Shown piece by piece: positions 5,097 through 7,810 of a stretch of 7,810 nt of DNA. This DNA is from Aquifex aeolicus (GTDB taxonomy: Bacteria > Aquificota > Aquificia > Aquificales > Aquificaceae), in assembly GCA_015661465.1 (NCBI GenBank), contig DQVZ01000210.1, forward strand, positions 1-7,810, read 5' to 3'. Below the pieces are notes generated by a model, which saw nothing but the letters and a program-made list of their open reading frames with translations, did not search any database and was not told the DNA's origin. Position 1 is the first letter of the stretch; each line of letters begins with the position of its first letter. The position numbers and the translations under genes were made by a program.

Positions 5097-5945
5097 ATGT
5101 ATTTTCAGGATATAATAATGACCCTTCATAAATTCTGGGCAGAGAAGGGATGCCTTATATGGCAACCCTACGATTTGGAAGTCGGCGCAGGTACTATGAA
5201 TCCCGCTACCTTTCTAAAGGTTCTCGGGAAAAAACCTTGGAACGTTGCATACGTAGAACCTTCAAGAAGACCTCAAGACGGTAGGTATGGAGAAAATCCC
5301 AATAGACTTCAACATTATTATCAGTTTCAAGTGATTCTAAAGCCTGCTCCGGAAAATCCTCAGGAGATTTATCTTGAGAGTCTTGAAAGGCTTGGAATAA
5401 ACCCTCTTGAACACGATATAAGGTTTGTGGAAGACGATTGGGAGTCCCCAACTCTGGGAGCTTGGGGATTAGGATGGGAAGTTTGGTTGGATGGAATGGA
5501 AATAACCCAATTTACTTATTTTCAGCAAGCCGGTGGAATTGACCTTGATGAAATTTCGGTAGAAATCACTTATGGTTTAGAAAGGATAGCTATGTATATA
5601 CAGAACAAGGATAATGTTTTTGATATTGAATGGAAAGAAGGAATTACTTACGGGGATATATTTAAACGTTCCGAGTGGGAATGGAGTAAGTACAACTTTG
5701 AACTTGCAGATGTAGATATGCTCTTTCTAGCCTACGAGATGTTCGAAAGGGAATCTAGAAGGATGATAGAAGAGGGCCTTATATTCCCTGCCTACGATTA
5801 TCTACTTAAGTGTTCCCACCTATTTAACATTCTCGATGCAAGGGGAGCTATTTCGGTTCAGGAAAGGGCAAGGTATATAAGACGAATGAATAACTTAGCC
5901 AGAAAGATAGCTAAGCTTTACATTCAAGTTTTTGAAAATGATTGA
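5097..5945 (+). CDS. glyQ: Glycyl-tRNA synthetase alpha subunit
   Basis: A 282-residue class II aminoacyl-tRNA synthetase catalytic subunit of the alpha2-beta2 bacterial type; it needs the beta subunit (glyS), which is not in this window. The start aligns with the family N terminus: [19 protein letters not shown], followed by [17 protein letters not shown]. Motif 2 is [19 protein letters not shown] (from Y52), motif 3 is [11 protein letters not shown] (from Y159), and [21 protein letters not shown] forms the glycine pocket region. Length and motif order are normal. An in-frame ATG at 5118 would remove conserved residues and is rejected. It is separated from the CPTC gene by 44 nt and overlaps rnc by 8 nt. 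The separate glyQ gene, rather than a one-chain GlyRS, fits Aquificales. Confidence 0.97.
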   Translation: MYFQDIIMTLHKFWAEKGCLIWQPYDLEVGAGTMNPATFLKVLGKKPWNVAYVEPSRRPQDGRYGENPNRLQHYYQFQVILKPAPENPQEIYLESLERLGINPLEHDIRFVEDDWESPTLGAWGLGWEVWLDGMEITQFTYFQQAGGIDLDEISVEITYGLERIAMYIQNKDNVFDIEWKEGITYGDIFKRSEWEWSKYNFELADVDMLFLAYEMFERESRRMIEEGLIFPAYDYLLKCSHLFNILDARGAISVQERARYIRRMNNLARKIAKLYIQVFEND

Positions 5946-6603
5946 AGAGCTTGAGAGAAAATTAGGTTACAATTTTAAAGATAAAAAACTCCTTGAGAGA
6001 GCTCTTACTCATATATCTGTTTCTAAAAGAGAACATTACGAGACTTTAGAGTTTCTGGGAGATGCCCTTGTTAACTTTTTTGTCGTAGATTTATTGGTTG
6101 AGTATTATCCGACAAAGAGGGAGGGGTTTCTTTCTCCTTTAAAGGCATACCTTATAAGTGAGGAATTTTTTAACTATCTGGCTGGAAAGTTAGAACTTCA
6201 CAGGTTCATAAAAATGAAAAGGGGAAGAATTAACGAAACAGTCATAGGGGATGTTTTTGAAGCACTGTGGGCGGCAATTTACCTCGATACGGGAAGAGAT
6301 GTAAACTTTGCGAAAGAGCTTTTTTATCAACACTTCAGAGATGAGATAATAAGGGCTATAAGAGAGGGAAAGGTAAAGAAGGATTTCAAAACTCTTCTTC
6401 AGGAGATTACCCAGAGGCATTGGAGGGAAAGACCTTCATACAGATTAATAAGTGTTGAAGGTTCTCAACACGAAAAAAAATTTGTTGTTGAAGCAAAAGT
6501 AAAGGATTTTAGAAGTATAGGTGAAGGGAAAACTAAGAAGGAGGCCGAGCAAAAAGCAGCCCAAAGGCTTATAGAAAAACTAAGGGAGGAAAATATTGAG
6601 TAA
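5938..6603 (+). CDS. rnc: Ribonuclease III
   Basis: A 221-residue double-strand-specific endoribonuclease that processes rRNA precursors and some mRNAs. The N-terminal RNase III domain carries the signature [16 protein letters not shown] and the distal [10 protein letters not shown]. Counting from a TTG two codons upstream (5932, giving M-K-M), the metal-binding residues are E40, D44, D107 and E110, the numbers established for the A. aeolicus enzyme. Residues about 150-218 form the dsRNA-binding domain ([35 protein letters not shown]). The ATG at 5938 is listed as the start because ATG is the commoner initiator; neither start has a clear Shine-Dalgarno sequence, and TTG 5932 matches the A. 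aeolicus protein start as I remember it. It overlaps glyQ and hemH by 8 nt each. Confidence 0.96.
   Translation: MIEELERKLGYNFKDKKLLERALTHISVSKREHYETLEFLGDALVNFFVVDLLVEYYPTKREGFLSPLKAYLISEEFFNYLAGKLELHRFIKMKRGRINETVIGDVFEALWAAIYLDTGRDVNFAKELFYQHFRDEIIRAIREGKVKKDFKTLLQEITQRHWRERPSYRLISVEGSQHEKKFVVEAKVKDFRSIGEGKTKKEAEQKAAQRLIEKLREENIE
6584..6590 (+). promoter_or_regulatory. Shine-Dalgarno GGGAGGA that fixes the TTG start of hemH
   Basis: GGGAGGA lies inside the rnc 3' end, 5 nt before TTG at 6596. It makes the rare start codon credible; no ATG in the frame lies near the expected N terminus. Confidence 0.75.
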
Positions 6604-7579
6604 AAAGGGTGTAATTCTTATAAACTTAGGAGGACCTGATTCTCTTGAGGCTGTAGAACCCTTTTTGTACAATCTCTTCTCTGACCCTGATATATTTAAA
6701 CTCCCCTTTCAAAAACTATTTGCAAGACTTATATCCAAGATAAGGGCAAAGAGTACGAAAAAGTATTACGAGCTTATGGGAGGAAAATCACCTCAATTGG
6801 AACAAACCCTTTTGCAGGCAAGAGCACTTCAAGAAAAACTTGGTGATGAATATGAAGTTGTAGTTGGAATGAGATACTGGAAACCTTTCATTAAAGACGC
6901 TTTAAAAGAGTTAACGAATAAGGGGATAAAGGATATAACTCTACTTCCGCTATACCCTCAGTACAGCAAAACAACAACCGGTTCCGCTTTTAACGAAGTG
7001 AGCAGAACAATTAAAAACTTAAATTTGAAAAATTTAAAAGTGAAAAAAATAGAAAAGTTTTACGACCATCCTTTGTTTATAAAGGCTTGGACTGAGCAGA
7101 TAAAAAAATTTGTTAAAAATCCTCAGGAATATCATTTCCTCTTTTCCGCACACAGTCTTCCTAAGAAAATAGTAGATGAAGGAGACCCGTACCAGAAACA
7201 GACGGAAGAAACCGTAAAACTTGTAATGGAATATTTTCCGAACGTAAACTATACACTTGCATACCAGAGTAAGGTAGGGGGTTTTGCCAAATGGCTTGAA
7301 CCTTTTACGGACAAAGTTATCGAAGAACTGATAAAGAAAGGAGTAAAAAAACTCGTGGTTATACCTATATCCTTTGTTTCAGAACATAGTGAAACCCTTT
7401 ACGAGCTGGATTATCAATACAGACAATTGGCAGAGAAATTGGGATATGAAGAGTTTATCAGAATCCCTACGCTACAAACCAACGAGTACTTTATAAAAGC
7501 CCTTGAAGATTTGGTAATATACCCTTTCTCGAAAAAGTCAAGTGGAATCGAATATCCTGATATAAATCATAAAAAATGA
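6596..7579 (+). CDS. hemH: Ferrochelatase
   Basis: A 327-residue enzyme that inserts ferrous iron into protoporphyrin (or coproporphyrin in some bacteria) in the last part of heme synthesis. It begins [16 protein letters not shown], the family N terminus, from a TTG codon backed by a strong Shine-Dalgarno sequence. Other motifs: GMRYWKP, LLPLYPQYSKTTTGS, FSAHSLP (H186, iron/proton-abstraction histidine), YQSKVGGFAKWLEP, and FVSEHSETLYELD (H264 and E266). The protein contains no cysteine at all, so it lacks the [2Fe-2S] cluster found in some ferrochelatases. No membrane segment is evident. The last 15-20 residues (SKKSSGIEYPDINHKK) go beyond the conserved core. It is the last gene of the glyQ-rnc-hemH run; no clear terminator follows. 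Confidence 0.96.
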   Translation: MSKKGVILINLGGPDSLEAVEPFLYNLFSDPDIFKLPFQKLFARLISKIRAKSTKKYYELMGGKSPQLEQTLLQARALQEKLGDEYEVVVGMRYWKPFIKDALKELTNKGIKDITLLPLYPQYSKTTTGSAFNEVSRTIKNLNLKNLKVKKIEKFYDHPLFIKAWTEQIKKFVKNPQEYHFLFSAHSLPKKIVDEGDPYQKQTEETVKLVMEYFPNVNYTLAYQSKVGGFAKWLEPFTDKVIEELIKKGVKKLVVIPISFVSEHSETLYELDYQYRQLAEKLGYEEFIRIPTLQTNEYFIKALEDLVIYPFSKKSSGIEYPDINHKK

Positions 7580-7736
7580 AGATAGTTTATGACAAAATTG
7601 AAAATCAAGGGGCTTGAGATAGTCCTATTTGGCTTCTTGGCAAGAGAATAGGGAAAATTGGGTCAAAGTGTTGATTCTGTAAGGTTATCCAGGATTGTTT
7701 TGATTTTCAAGGGTTTCACACGACGAGGGGCAACAA
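7580..7736. other. Repeat- and hairpin-bearing intergenic region after hemH
   Basis: The 11-bp near-palindrome TTGATTTTCAA occurs at 7700-7710 and again at 7762-7772, just beyond this interval, and in inverse orientation at 7598-7608. TTGA or TCAA tetramers recur about ten times between 7598 and 7786. A two-part stem, CCTATT/AATAGG (7624-7629, 7647-7652) with inner TCTT/AAGA, could form a hairpin, but no T-run follows on either strand, so it is not a typical terminator. GGGTCAAA (7660-7667) is complementary to TTTGACCC (7782-7789). No RNA family is recognised and no strong coding signal is seen. Confidence 0.4.
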
Positions 7737-7810
7737 GTGGCAATTTTTAAGAAAAACTATATTGATTTTCAAGCTTCAGATTTTGACCCTTGCAATGCCC
7801 TAAGTAAAAA
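7737..7810 (+). CDS. Possible start of an unknown gene, cut by the window end
   Basis: A GTG at 7737 is preceded by GAGGGG (7725-7730), 6 nt upstream, and the frame stays open for 24 codons to the window edge. The translation (beginning VAIFKKNYIDFQ, ending CNALSK) is not recognised. It contains the second copy of TTGATTTTCAA, and the same frame is open back to a TGA at 7701. An open run of this length is not rare by chance, so the call rests mainly on the ribosome-binding site. Confidence 0.25.
   Translation, partial: MAIFKKNYIDFQASDFDPCNALSK

Noticed and set aside
7598..7773. CRISPR array suggested by repeated TTGATTTTCAA
   Set aside because: Only 11-12 bp are shared, one copy is inverted, flanks do not extend the match, and there is no regular repeat-spacer unit.

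Overview
The window looks like chromosomal DNA of a hyperthermophilic bacterium of the Aquificaceae, close to but distinct from Aquifex aeolicus. The RNase III aligns without gaps, as far as I can recall that sequence, to the crystallised A. aeolicus enzyme: E40, D44, D107 and E110 fall at the same positions when counted from its MKM start, yet many other residues differ. Lys/Glu/Ile-rich proteins, AGA/AGG arginine codons, ATA isoleucine codons and tight gene packing fit this lineage. Everything taxonomic here is inference from the sequence and memory, not from a search.

Layout. (1) 1-1094: the 3' part of miaB (tRNA methylthiotransferase) overlaps a BFN-domain (DUF151) protein by 4 nt. (2) 1166-1353, minus strand: a two-gene tRNA unit transcribed tRNA-Glu(UUC) then tRNA-Val(UAC), driven by an exact TTGACA-17-TATAAT promoter lying inside a 9-bp inverted repeat. 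(3) 1434-1589: a divergent leader with a C-rich, G-poor pyrimidine tract. (4) 1590-4137: hom (homoserine dehydrogenase), a small thiamine-binding-fold (UPF0045) protein and argB (N-acetylglutamate kinase), with gaps of 11 and -4 nt, so probably one amino-acid biosynthesis operon. (5) 4138-4303: AT-rich intergenic DNA with a candidate promoter and a 10-bp tandem repeat. (6) 4304-5052: a glycine-cleavage-H-like lipoyl protein with a CxxC tail, overlapped by 1 nt by a small CPTC thioredoxin-fold protein. (7) 5097-7579: glyQ, rnc and hemH, successive genes overlapping by 8 nt. (8) 7580-7810: a repeat-rich stretch dense in TTGA/TCAA half-sites, perhaps ending in the first codons of another gene.

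Most of the window is housekeeping. The most interesting unit is the H-like protein with its coupled dithiol protein. No T, P or L protein of glycine cleavage is present, the lipoyl-lysine context (ESGKW) departs from the usual ESVK form, and a vicinal-cysteine tail is followed directly by a CPTC redox protein. This suggests a lipoyl carrier for a redox or sulfur reaction rather than, or besides, glycine cleavage. The terminal 230 bp and the two divergent leaders are the places where non-coding structure is not explained by ordinary genes.
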